A stretch of DNA of 13,442 nt, taken from the NCBI GenBank assembly GCA_040414495.1, contig JBEDUI010000064.1, forward strand, positions 1 through 13,442. The letters run 5' to 3'. The translations under genes and the position numbers were made by a program. The DNA is from DATAVB01 sp040414495 (GTDB lineage Bacteria > Actinomycetota > Actinomycetes > Mycobacteriales > QHCD01). Positions 1 through 7,236 of this stretch are shown here, one piece after another (positions within the stretch are counted from its first letter, which is position 1; the number at the start of each line of letters is the position of its first letter). The notes beneath the pieces are model-generated. The model saw only the letters and a program-made list of their open reading frames with translations. It searched no databases and was not told the origin of the DNA.

Positions 1-1340
1 GTCTTCTGCGCATTGGCCAACAGCGTCTGATTGTCCTGAGTGGACTGGTTGGGCAATTGCACGACCGTGGTGATCGGGGAATTGGCACCCGGGCCGAAAC
101 CGGTTTGGATCAGGTCGTACGCGCGGCGGATCGAATCTGAGGTCGGGTTGGTACCGGCGTCGATCTGCCCCAGCCGCAGGAAGAAGAACGGAATGGCCAG
201 CACGATCAGGATCACCAGCGACGCGATGCCCCACGGCAACGGGTGGCTGCTGACCATCTTGCCCCAGCGGGCGAACGCGCTGTGCTCGTGTTCGACGGTG
301 CCGGCGGCCTCCTGCTTGCGGCGGATCGGCCCGATGGCCCGGATGTTCTGCCGGGCCACGCCCATGAAAGCGGGGGTCAGGGTCAACGCGGCCAGCATGG
401 CGACCGCGACCACGATCGCCGAGGCCGCGCCCATCGCCCCGACGAACGGAACCTCGGCCACGTACAACCCCAGGATCGCCACCACCACGGTCGTTCCGGC
501 GACGACCACGGCCGTGCCGGAGGTCGAGGTGGCGTTGCTGACCGAATCGCGGATCGACATTCCGCGGTCGACGTTCTCCCGATGCCGGGCGACCAGGAAC
601 AGGCCGTAGTCGATCGCCACACCCAGACCGAGCAACGTCGCGACGGTCGGGGCGCTGGTCGGGAACGTACTGATCGCCGCCAGCAGACCGACCAGCGACA
701 GCCCGGCCAATACGCTGCAGATCGCCGAGACCAGCGGAATGAGCGCCGCCGCAATCGAGGCGAACATGAACAACAACAGCACCAAGGCGCAGCCCAATCC
801 GATCAGCTCGGATTTCAGATCGTTGGTTTTGTTAGCGATCTGGCCAGCCGCGGCGCCGTATTCGACCTGCAGGCCGGCTGACCGGGCCGGCGCCACCGCA
901 TTGTCGAGCTGGTGCAGATACGCCGTATCCAGGCTGGCCGGCTGCACGTTCCAGGACGCGGTGCCGTAGGCGATCGTGCCGTCCTTGGAGACCAGCGGAG
1001 AGTTCGGTATCGCGAACGGGCTGGTGGCCGCGACGACGTGCGGCAGCTTGCCGACGTTGCTCATCGACTGGTTGACCGCGTTCGACTGGTCGGCGACCGT
1101 GCCCGTGTGCGCGTGGAACACTATTTGCCCGGCATAACCGCTCTGCGACGGGAACTCGGCCTTGAGCACGTTCTGGCCGTCGTTCGACTGGCTGCCCGGC
1201 ACGGTGTAGTTGTTGATGAACGTGCCGCCGTAGGTGCTGCGCAGCGCCAATAGCACACCGAGAATGACGATCCAGCCGCCGATGACGATCCAATGCCGGC
1301 GCGCCATCGTCCGACCGAGTCGTGCAAGAAACGCATGCAT
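1..1340 (-). CDS. MMPL/RND-family membrane exporter, 3' end beyond window
   Basis: The reading frame stays open from the ATG at 1340 to the left edge, giving the first 446 residues of a protein whose family usually has about 700 or more. A membrane segment at about residues 16-33 is followed by an extracytoplasmic domain (about 34-175) and a block of five hydrophobic helices (about 177-328). A cytoplasmic linker, another helix (about 371-390) and the start of the second external domain follow. The helix with GLGVAIDYGLFLVARHREN (residues 238-256) carries the Asp244-Tyr245 pair typical of the proton-relay helix of MMPL proteins. Such proteins export lipids or small molecules using proton motive force. 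The start gives the expected short basic N-terminus; only a weak G-rich stretch lies upstream. The substrate is unknown and no adjacent lipid-synthesis gene is visible. Confidence 0.93.
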   Translation of the reverse strand, partial: MHAFLARLGRTMARRHWIVIGGWIVILGVLLALRSTYGGTFINNYTVPGSQSNDGQNVLKAEFPSQSGYAGQIVFHAHTGTVADQSNAVNQSMSNVGKLPHVVAATSPFAIPNSPLVSKDGTIAYGTASWNVQPASLDTAYLHQLDNAVAPARSAGLQVEYGAAAGQIANKTNDLKSELIGLGCALVLLLFMFASIAAALIPLVSAICSVLAGLSLVGLLAAISTFPTSAPTVATLLGLGVAIDYGLFLVARHRENVDRGMSIRDSVSNATSTSGTAVVVAGTTVVVAILGLYVAEVPFVGAMGAASAIVVAVAMLAALTLTPAFMGVARQNIRAIGPIRRKQEAAGTVEHEHSAFARWGKMVSSHPLPWGIASLVILIVLAIPFFFLRLGQIDAGTNPTSDSIRRAYDLIQTGFGPGANSPITTVVQLPNQSTQDNQTLLANAQK

Positions 1341-1737
1341 CGTCCGACCCCCGGCGAACGTGCCCGGAATTCCCCCGTCAGAAATCGCAGCTCTAGGCCC
1401 GATATCCAGCGGCTTGCGTATCCAGGCGGCCGTGCATCATTCCCGCTGAAAGACAGGGGCTGCTGCTTGAGTATGAGCCCCGGCCTCGGAAGAATCCATA
1501 AATTGCTCGGGATAAAACAAAGCCAAGGCGGCACTGTCCATGATGATCGGTTCGGTACGGCCACTGTGGATAGTGGACCGGCTGGGATAAAATGTCCGCC
1601 GGAAAATGCGAGGTTTATCGGCGAAGCTCAACCGGCGCGGAATTGATTTCATTCCAGCGTTATATGCGGCTCATTACGGCGAGGCGATCGTGAGCGGATC
1701 TTTTCGGTGAATATCCGCTCACGATCATCGCGCCCAC
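1341..1737. other. AT-richer intergenic region upstream of the MMPL gene
   Basis: This 397-bp gap separates two minus-strand genes and is visibly less GC-rich than its surroundings. Short open frames exist in it, but none has the G/C-rich third positions of the neighbouring genes or a ribosome binding site, so I call no gene. It contains a short inverted repeat, CCACT/AGTGG with a 6-nt loop (1561-1576), and two copies of GGGATAAAA (near 1509 and 1584). The PAC2-proximal end holds the hairpin listed separately. The MMPL promoter must lie here if that gene has its own, but I cannot place a convincing -35/-10 pair. Confidence 0.5.
1686..1726 (-). terminator. Strong hairpin just past the PAC2 gene, probable terminator
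   Basis: A perfect 14-bp stem (1686-1699 pairing with 1713-1726, arm GATCGTGAGCGGAT) encloses a 13-nt loop. It begins about a dozen bases beyond the PAC2 stop codon on the minus strand. There is no T-run after it, as is common for actinobacterial terminator hairpins. The perfect symmetry also permits an operator role, but position favours a 3'-end structure. Confidence 0.6.
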
Positions 1738-2631
1738 TCAGCCGCGCGGCCCGGGGCCGCCGTCCGTGCGGTGCCGGCCCGAGGGCGGATCGTCGGGCCG
1801 ACGGCGGCGCAGGTATCGCTCGAACTCGCGGGCGATCGTCTCGCCGCTGGTCTGGGCCAGGTCGCTCTCGCCGGCCTTTTGCTCCAACGCCCGGACGTAT
1901 TCGGCGACCTCGTCATCCTCGCCGGCCATTTCGTCGACCAGCCGCTGCCAGTCCTCGGCCTGCTCCGGCAGCGCGCCGAGCGGGACCGGTACGTCGAGCA
2001 CTTCCTCCACCCGTTGCAGCAGCGCCAGGCTGGCCTTCGGGTGTGGGGACTGGGAAATGTAATGCGGCACGGCGGCCCAGAACGTGATTGCCGGGATGCC
2101 GGCTCGTACGCAGGCGTCCTGGAACACGCCGAGAATGCCGGTCGGCCCCTCGTACCGGGACTGTTCCAGCCCGAATTTGTTGGCCGACTCCGAGTCGTAC
2201 GACGAGCCGGTGACCGGGACCGGACGGGTGTGCGGGGTGTCGGCCAGCAGCGCGCCCAGGCCCACCACCATGTGGATGCCCAGCTCGCGGAAGACGTCCA
2301 GGATCTCGTCGCAGAACGCCCGCCAGCGCATATTCGGCTCGATGCCGCGCATCAGCACGATGTCGCGGTCGGAGTTGGGTGGCCGGCACACCGAGAATCG
2401 GGTGGTCGGCCAGGTCAGCCGGCGGGTCACGCCCTCCACCAGCGAGACGGTCGGGCGGTTGACCTGGAAGTCGTAGTAATCGTCGGGATCTAAGGCGGCC
2501 AGCGGCCGGGCATCCCAGATAAGCTCCAGGTGCTCGACCGCGGCCGTCGCTGCGTCGGCGGCGTCGTTCCAACCCTCGAAGGCGCCGATCACGATCGGGT
2601 CGGTGAGCTCGCCGAATGCGTCGAAGTCCAT
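1738..2631 (-). CDS. PAC2 (proteasome assembly chaperone-like) family protein
   Basis: This 297-residue protein has the hallmarks of the actinobacterial PAC2 family: GAFEGWNDA (residues 17-25), VGLGALLADTPHTRPVPV (123-140), YEGPTGI (160-166) and FWAAVPHYISQSPHPKA (184-200). An acidic helical region (about 205-275) and a basic, proline-rich disordered tail (276-297) follow. The fold resembles eukaryotic proteasome assembly chaperone 2, but the bacterial role is not established and no catalytic residues can be named. It diverges from metH across 60 bp; I recall the same pairing in mycobacteria, which hints at a conserved link of unknown nature. The ATG at 2631 is directly preceded by an in-frame GTG at 2634, which could be the true start. 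No Shine-Dalgarno sequence is visible. Confidence 0.9.
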   Translation of the reverse strand: MDFDAFGELTDPIVIGAFEGWNDAADAATAAVEHLELIWDARPLAALDPDDYYDFQVNRPTVSLVEGVTRRLTWPTTRFSVCRPPNSDRDIVLMRGIEPNMRWRAFCDEILDVFRELGIHMVVGLGALLADTPHTRPVPVTGSSYDSESANKFGLEQSRYEGPTGILGVFQDACVRAGIPAITFWAAVPHYISQSPHPKASLALLQRVEEVLDVPVPLGALPEQAEDWQRLVDEMAGEDDEVAEYVRALEQKAGESDLAQTSGETIAREFERYLRRRRPDDPPSGRHRTDGGPGPRG

Positions 2632-2634
2632 CAC

Positions 2635-2694
2635 TAGACCAGCCTACGTTGTCGTGTCATCGGCCGGTCGGAGCGCGCCGGTACGCTGGGCCAC
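2635..2694. promoter_or_regulatory. Divergent PAC2/metH promoter region, possibly leaderless both ways
   Basis: For metH, TACGCT (2682-2687) fits the TANNNT -10 pattern and ends 7 nt before the ATG, the spacing of actinobacterial leaderless transcripts; no Shine-Dalgarno is visible. For PAC2, TAGGCT on the minus strand (2646-2641) ends 6 nt before GTG 2634 and 9 nt before ATG 2631. No good -35 box is seen for either. The 60-bp gap has no room for a cobalamin riboswitch. This is inference from motif position only. Confidence 0.4.
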
Positions 2695-5600
2695 ATGCCA
2701 ACCGCACCCGAATCGTCGCTCTTGCGCGCGCTGCGGGATCGCGTCGTGGTGGCCGACGGGGCGATGGGCACGATGCTGCAGGCCGCCGACCTGACGCTGG
2801 ATGATTTCGACGGGCTCGAGGGCTGCAACGAGATCCTGAACGTCACCCGGCCGGACGTCGTCCGGGGCATCCACGCGGCGTATTTCGCCGCCGGCAGCGA
2901 TGCGGTGGAGACCAACACGTTTGGCGCCAACCTGCCGAATCTGTCCGATTACGGCATCGCCGACCGGATTCACGAGGTGGCGTTGACCGGCGCCCGCTTG
3001 GCCCGCGAGGCGGCCGACGAGGTCGCCACCGCCGACCGGCCGCGCTGGGTGCTGGGCTCGGTCGGCCCGGGGACGAAGCTGCCCACCCTGGGGCACGCGC
3101 CGTATGCAAGCCTGCGCGACGCGTACATCGAAGAGGTCACCGGCCTGCTCGAAGGCGGCGTGGATGCCGTACTGGTCGAGACCTGCCAGGACCTGCTGCA
3201 GACCAAGGCTGCGGTCGTGGCGGCCCACCGTGCGATGGCCGCGACCGGCCGGAGCGTTCCCCTCATCACACACGTCACCGTCGAGACCACCGGCACCATG
3301 CTGCTGGGCAGCGAGATCGGCGCCGCGTTGACCGCGCTCGAACCGCTGGGCATCGACCTGATCGGGCTGAACTGCGCCACCGGCCCGGCCGAGATGAGCG
3401 AGCACCTGCGGTATTTGTCCAAGCACGCCACGGTCGGGCTGTCCGTCATGCCGAACGCCGGTCTGCCCGAGTTGGGGCCGAACGGCGCGACCTACCCGTT
3501 GACGCCGGAAGAATTGGCCCGGGCGCTGGCCGGCTTCGTGACCGAGTACGGCACCGGGCTGGTCGGCGGTTGCTGCGGTACGACGCCCGAGCACATTCGC
3601 CAGGTCGTCGCCGCCGTATCCGACCTGACCCCGGCGGTACGCCGGCCGCGCGCTGAGCCGGGACTCGCCTCGCTCTACGCACCCGTGCCGTTCCAACAGG
3701 ACGCCAGCGTGCTGATGATCGGTGAGCGAACGAACGCCAACGGTTCCAAGCGATTCCGCGAGTCGATGCTGGCCGGTCGGTTCGAGGATTGTGTTGAGAT
3801 CGCGCGCGGGCAGACCCGCGACGGCTCGCACCTGCTGGATCTGTGCGTGGATTACGTCGGCCGCGACGGGGTGGCCGACATGCGCGAGATCGCCGGCCGG
3901 TTCGCTACCGCCTCGACGTTGCCGATCATGCTGGATTCGACCGAGCCGCCGGTGATCGAGGCCGGCTTGGAAATGCTGGGCGGTCGGTGCGCCATCAACT
4001 CGGTCAATTTCGAGGATGGCGAGGGGCCGCAGAGCCGGTTCGCCCGGGTGATGCCGATCGTGCGGGAGCATGGCGCCGCGGTGGTCGCGTTGACGATCGA
4101 CGAGGACGGCCAGGCCCGTACCGCCGAGAAAAAGGCGGAAATCGCGCAGCGGCTGATCGACACGCTGACCGGAGAGTGGGGGATGCGCGAGAGCGACATT
4201 CTCCTGGACTGCCTGACCTTCACCCTAGCCACCGGTCAGGAAGAGAGCCGCCGGGATGGCATCGAGACGATCGAGGGCATTCGTCGAATCCGGGCCGAGC
4301 ATCCTGACGTACAGCTGGTGCTCGGCCTGTCCAACATTTCGTTCGGTTTCAAACCGGCCGCCCGTCAGGTGCTCAATTCGGTATTCCTGCACGAATGCGA
4401 ACTGGCCGGCCTGAATTCGGCCATCGTGCACGCCTCGAAAATCCTGCCGATGACGCGTATTCCCGACGAGCAGCGGGATGCCGCGTTGGATCTTGTCTAC
4501 GACCGCCGGCGCGAGGGCTACGACCCGCTGCAGGCGTTCCTGACATTGTTCGAGAACGTGGACGCGCAGTCGTCCGGTAAATCGCGGGCCGAGGAATTGG
4601 CCGCATTGCCGCTCTCGGAACGGTTGGAGCGGCGGATTATCGACGGCGAACGAAACGGTCTGGAATCCGATTTGGATTCGGCACTCTCGCATCGTCCTGC
4701 TCTGGAAATCATCAACGACACGTTGCTGGCCGGGATGAAAACGGTCGGTGAGCTGTTCGGTAAGGGCGAGATGCAGCTGCCGTTCGTACTGCAATCGGCC
4801 GAAGTGATGAAAACCGCGGTGGCGTACCTCGAACCGCACATGGAAAAGACCGACGACGCCGGTAAAGGCACGATCGTCCTCGCCACGGTCAAGGGTGACG
4901 TGCACGATATCGGCAAGAACCTGGTCGATATTATCCTGTCGAATAACGGCTATACGGTCGTCAACCTCGGCATCAAACAGCCGGTATCGGCAATTCTCGA
5001 CGCGGCCGAGGAGAACCGGGCCGACGTGATCGGCATGTCCGGCCTGCTGGTCAAGTCCACTGTGGTCATGAAGGAAAACCTGCAGGAAATGAATTCTCGC
5101 GGCATTGCCGACAAATGGCCGGTGGTGCTCGGTGGGGCGGCGTTGACCCGGGCCTACGTTGAGCAGGATCTGGCCGAGATGTTCGCCGGCGACGTGCGGT
5201 ACGCCCGCGACGCGTTCGAGGGGCTGCGGCTGATGGACGCGCTGATGGCGGTACGGCGGGGCAGCGTGCCGGCCGCGGCCATCCCGGACGATGGGAAGGC
5301 AGCCGAGCGCAAGGCCCGGCACGAACGAGCGCAGCGGATCGCCGCCGAGCGCCGGGCCGCGGAGTCGGCTGAGGCTGTGGCATTGCCGGCCCGGTCGGAT
5401 GTCGCGACCGATAACCCGGTGCCAACGCCGCCGTTCTGGGGCGACCGGGTTGTCAAAGGAATTGCTTTAGCCGATTACGCCGCCCTGCTGGACGAGCGCG
5501 CGTTGTTCATGGGGCAGTGGGGATTGCGCGGGGCCCGCGGCGGCAAGTCCGGCCCGTCGTACGAGGAACTGGTCGAAACGGACGGCCGGCCACGGTTGCG

Positions 5601-6231
5601 GTACTGGCTCGACCGGTTCCAGACCGACGGTGTGCTGGAGGCCGCGGTCAGCTACGGATATTTCCCGTGTGTCAGCAAGGGCGATGACCTGCTGGTGCTG
5701 TCCGAACAGGGCGACGAGCGGTGCCGGTTTACCTTCCCGCGGCAGCGCCGGGACCGCCGGTTGTGCCTGGCCGATTTCTTCCGGTCGCAGGAGTCAGGGG
5801 AGACCGACGTCGTCGGTTTCACCGTGGTGACCGTCGGCGAGGCGATCAGTCGGTATACCGCGACGCTGTTCGAGGCCAATGCCTACCGCGACTACCTGGA
5901 GGTGCACGGGCTGTCGGTGCAGTTGACCGAGGCGCTGGCCGAATACTGGCACCGGCGTATTCGCGAGGAGTTGATCCTGCCCGGTGGCGTATCGGCCGCG
6001 GCCGACGACCCGGCCAATGTCGAGGACTACTTCAAGCTGGGGTACCGCGGGGCCCGGTTCTCGCTCGGCTACGGCGCCTGCCCCAACCTGGAGGACCGGG
6101 CCAAGATCGTCGAACTGCTGAACCCGGAACGGATCGGCGTACACCTCTCGGAGGAATTCCAACTGCATCCCGAGCAGTCGACCGACGCCATCGTGGTGCA
6201 TCACCCCGAGGCGAAATATTTCAACACCTAA
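2695..6231 (+). CDS. metH: Cobalamin-dependent methionine synthase
   Basis: The 1178-residue protein transfers a methyl group from 5-methyltetrahydrofolate via methylcobalamin to homocysteine, in the cytoplasm. All four modules are present. The homocysteine domain (about 14-315) opens with DGAMGTMLQ and has zinc-ligand cysteines Cys227 and Cys293-Cys294 (GGCCGTTPEHI). The folate-binding domain (about 335-600) starts IGERTNANGSKRF. The cap and B12 domain (about 640-850) has DVHDIGKN (735-742), with His737 as lower cobalt ligand, plus SGLL and GGAA. The SAM-dependent reactivation domain (about 912-1178) carries RGARFSLGYGACP (1118-1130) and HPEQSTDAIVVHHPEAKYF near the end. Length is near the roughly 1190-1230 of known MetH proteins. 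A charged Ala/Arg/Glu linker (about 863-905) joins the last two modules. It appears intact. Transcription is possibly leaderless, and the stop codon touches a fold-back repeat. Confidence 0.98.
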   Translation: MPTAPESSLLRALRDRVVVADGAMGTMLQAADLTLDDFDGLEGCNEILNVTRPDVVRGIHAAYFAAGSDAVETNTFGANLPNLSDYGIADRIHEVALTGARLAREAADEVATADRPRWVLGSVGPGTKLPTLGHAPYASLRDAYIEEVTGLLEGGVDAVLVETCQDLLQTKAAVVAAHRAMAATGRSVPLITHVTVETTGTMLLGSEIGAALTALEPLGIDLIGLNCATGPAEMSEHLRYLSKHATVGLSVMPNAGLPELGPNGATYPLTPEELARALAGFVTEYGTGLVGGCCGTTPEHIRQVVAAVSDLTPAVRRPRAEPGLASLYAPVPFQQDASVLMIGERTNANGSKRFRESMLAGRFEDCVEIARGQTRDGSHLLDLCVDYVGRDGVADMREIAGRFATASTLPIMLDSTEPPVIEAGLEMLGGRCAINSVNFEDGEGPQSRFARVMPIVREHGAAVVALTIDEDGQARTAEKKAEIAQRLIDTLTGEWGMRESDILLDCLTFTLATGQEESRRDGIETIEGIRRIRAEHPDVQLVLGLSNISFGFKPAARQVLNSVFLHECELAGLNSAIVHASKILPMTRIPDEQRDAALDLVYDRRREGYDPLQAFLTLFENVDAQSSGKSRAEELAALPLSERLERRIIDGERNGLESDLDSALSHRPALEIINDTLLAGMKTVGELFGKGEMQLPFVLQSAEVMKTAVAYLEPHMEKTDDAGKGTIVLATVKGDVHDIGKNLVDIILSNNGYTVVNLGIKQPVSAILDAAEENRADVIGMSGLLVKSTVVMKENLQEMNSRGIADKWPVVLGGAALTRAYVEQDLAEMFAGDVRYARDAFEGLRLMDALMAVRRGSVPAAAIPDDGKAAERKARHERAQRIAAERRAAESAEAVALPARSDVATDNPVPTPPFWGDRVVKGIALADYAALLDERALFMGQWGLRGARGGKSGPSYEELVETDGRPRLRYWLDRFQTDGVLEAAVSYGYFPCVSKGDDLLVLSEQGDERCRFTFPRQRRDRRLCLADFFRSQESGETDVVGFTVVTVGEAISRYTATLFEANAYRDYLEVHGLSVQLTEALAEYWHRRIREELILPGGVSAAADDPANVEDYFKLGYRGARFSLGYGACPNLEDRAKIVELLNPERIGVHLSEEFQLHPEQSTDAIVVHHPEAKYFNT

Positions 6232-6417
6232 GGTGTGTCCTGTGGATCTTCGGCGGCGCGGATCGGCGCCCAGACGACGACTGACTGCGTTGTCCTCGTC
6301 GCCGGTAGCCCCACTACCGGCTTCCAGTCCGACTCGCGGGACACCCGCACCCGGGCTGCCTTGTCATTCGCCGCCTGGATCACCGCCCGCATCCACCAAG
6401 ATCCACAGGACACACCT
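6231..6417. repeat. 187-bp fold-back element with 20-bp terminal inverted repeats (MITE-like)
   Basis: Bases 6231-6250 and 6398-6417 are perfect inverted repeats. A second inner pair, 6271-6285 with 6363-6377, matches at 12 of 15 positions and lies exactly 40 bases in from each end, so the whole unit can fold back in register. Near the centre is a perfect 8-bp hairpin (6301-6308 with 6314-6321, loop CCCCA). The left end is the last base of the metH stop codon. No transposase and no clear target duplication are visible: the flanks are TA on the left and GC on the right. It may be a miniature inverted-repeat transposable element or a structured intergenic RNA/terminator. Open frames through it on both strands are probably incidental. 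Confidence 0.75.
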
Positions 6418-6435
6418 GCGCCCCGTAGAGAGCCA

Positions 6436-7179
6436 ATGACCAAAAAAGATCAGGAGAGTGGAGCCCGGGTGACAACGCAAGAAGAGGCCGTGCCGGCGTC
6501 GGCGGATTCCGGCCGACTGGCCGGCGTGCTGTTCGATATGGACGGTACGTTGTTCGACTCCGAGAAGCTGTGGGATATCAGCCTCGATGAGTTGGCGGAG
6601 ATGTTGGGCGGAAAGCTGTCGCAGCAGACCCGCAAGTCGCTGGTCGGCGCCAACCTGTACGAGTCGATCGACATCGTGCACCGGGATCTCGGCGTGTTGG
6701 ACGCCGATCCGGTCCACAGTGGAGAGTGGTTGCTCCGCCGGACCAAAGAGCTGTTCGCCGAAGGGCTGCCGTGGAAGCCGGGCGCCCGCGAATTGTTGGC
6801 CGCGGTCCGGGCCGCCGGCATTCCGCGCGGGCTGGTCACCTCGACCCACCGCGATTTGACCGACGTGGCGCTGCAGAACTTCCCGCCCGGCACGTTCGAC
6901 GTGGTGGTCTGCGGCGACGAGGTCACCAACACCAAACCGCATCCGGAGTCGTATCTGACCGCGGCCGCCGCGATCGGCGCGGACCCGCGTGACTGTGTGG
7001 CGATCGAGGATTCGCCGCGGGGCATCGCCTCGGCCGAGGCGGCCGGGTGCGCCGTGGTCGCGGTACCGAGCGAGGTGCCGGTGCCGCCGGGTCCGCGGCG
7101 GGTGGTGATCGACTCGCTGGTCGGGGTGAGCGTGCCGTGGCTGGCCGGCCTGCCGGCGAAGCTGGCCCAGGTCGAGTAG
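6436..7179 (+). CDS. HAD-superfamily phosphatase, beta-phosphoglucomutase-like subfamily
   Basis: This 247-residue protein has the four HAD motifs in order: DMDGT with nucleophile Asp34 and Asp36; LVTST with Thr135; Lys167 in NTKPHP; and EDSPRG with Asp192. An alpha-helical cap at about 45-110 is typical of subfamily I. Such enzymes remove phosphate from small metabolites, or isomerise sugar phosphates, using Mg2+ in the cytoplasm; the substrate is not evident. It lies downstream of metH in the same direction, 204 bp away, with the fold-back element between. I recall HAD phosphatases near metH in other actinobacteria. The ATG at 6436 has only a weak AGAG upstream. The in-frame GTG at 6469 has GGAG 5 nt before it and may be the real start. 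The frame is open further upstream through the repeat, but that part looks non-coding. Confidence 0.92.
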   Translation: MTKKDQESGARVTTQEEAVPASADSGRLAGVLFDMDGTLFDSEKLWDISLDELAEMLGGKLSQQTRKSLVGANLYESIDIVHRDLGVLDADPVHSGEWLLRRTKELFAEGLPWKPGARELLAAVRAAGIPRGLVTSTHRDLTDVALQNFPPGTFDVVVCGDEVTNTKPHPESYLTAAAAIGADPRDCVAIEDSPRGIASAEAAGCAVVAVPSEVPVPPGPRRVVIDSLVGVSVPWLAGLPAKLAQVE

Positions 7180-7226
7180 ACCCTTATTGGCCGCCGCGAA
7201 ATCGGTTACCGTATTTCTTCCCGAGC

Positions 7227-7231
7227 GGAGG
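7227..7231 (+). promoter_or_regulatory. Ribosome binding site fixing the start at 7237
   Basis: GGAGG at 7227-7231 lies 5 nt before the ATG at 7237. The frame is open only 19 codons further upstream, back to the HAD stop codon, with no ATG or GTG. This rules out a missed longer N-terminus such as a signal peptide. Confidence 0.75.
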
Positions 7232-7236
7232 CGGCT

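Noticed and set aside
1437..1652. Possible small minus-strand ORF (71 codons, or 34 from an internal ATG) in the gap before the MMPL gene
   Set aside because: Third positions are not G/C-rich like the neighbouring genes, no ribosome site is seen, and the peptide has no recognisable motif.
2635..2694. Cobalamin riboswitch upstream of metH
   Set aside because: Only 60 bp separate the divergent genes and no B12-box-like sequence or room for the structure exists.
2644..5322. Long antisense frames opposite metH (2644-4071 and 4225-5322)
   Set aside because: They are composition shadows of metH, with low-complexity His/Arg/Gln-rich translations and no start context.
6235..6435. N-terminal extension of the HAD protein through the fold-back element
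   Set aside because: The extension would be encoded almost entirely by the inverted-repeat element, precedes the normal HAD start with no homology-like pattern, and better starts exist at 6436 and 6469.
7187..7212. Promoter TTGGCC...TACCGT before the propeller gene
   Set aside because: The spacer is only 14 bp and the -35 is poor; the gene may simply be read through from upstream.
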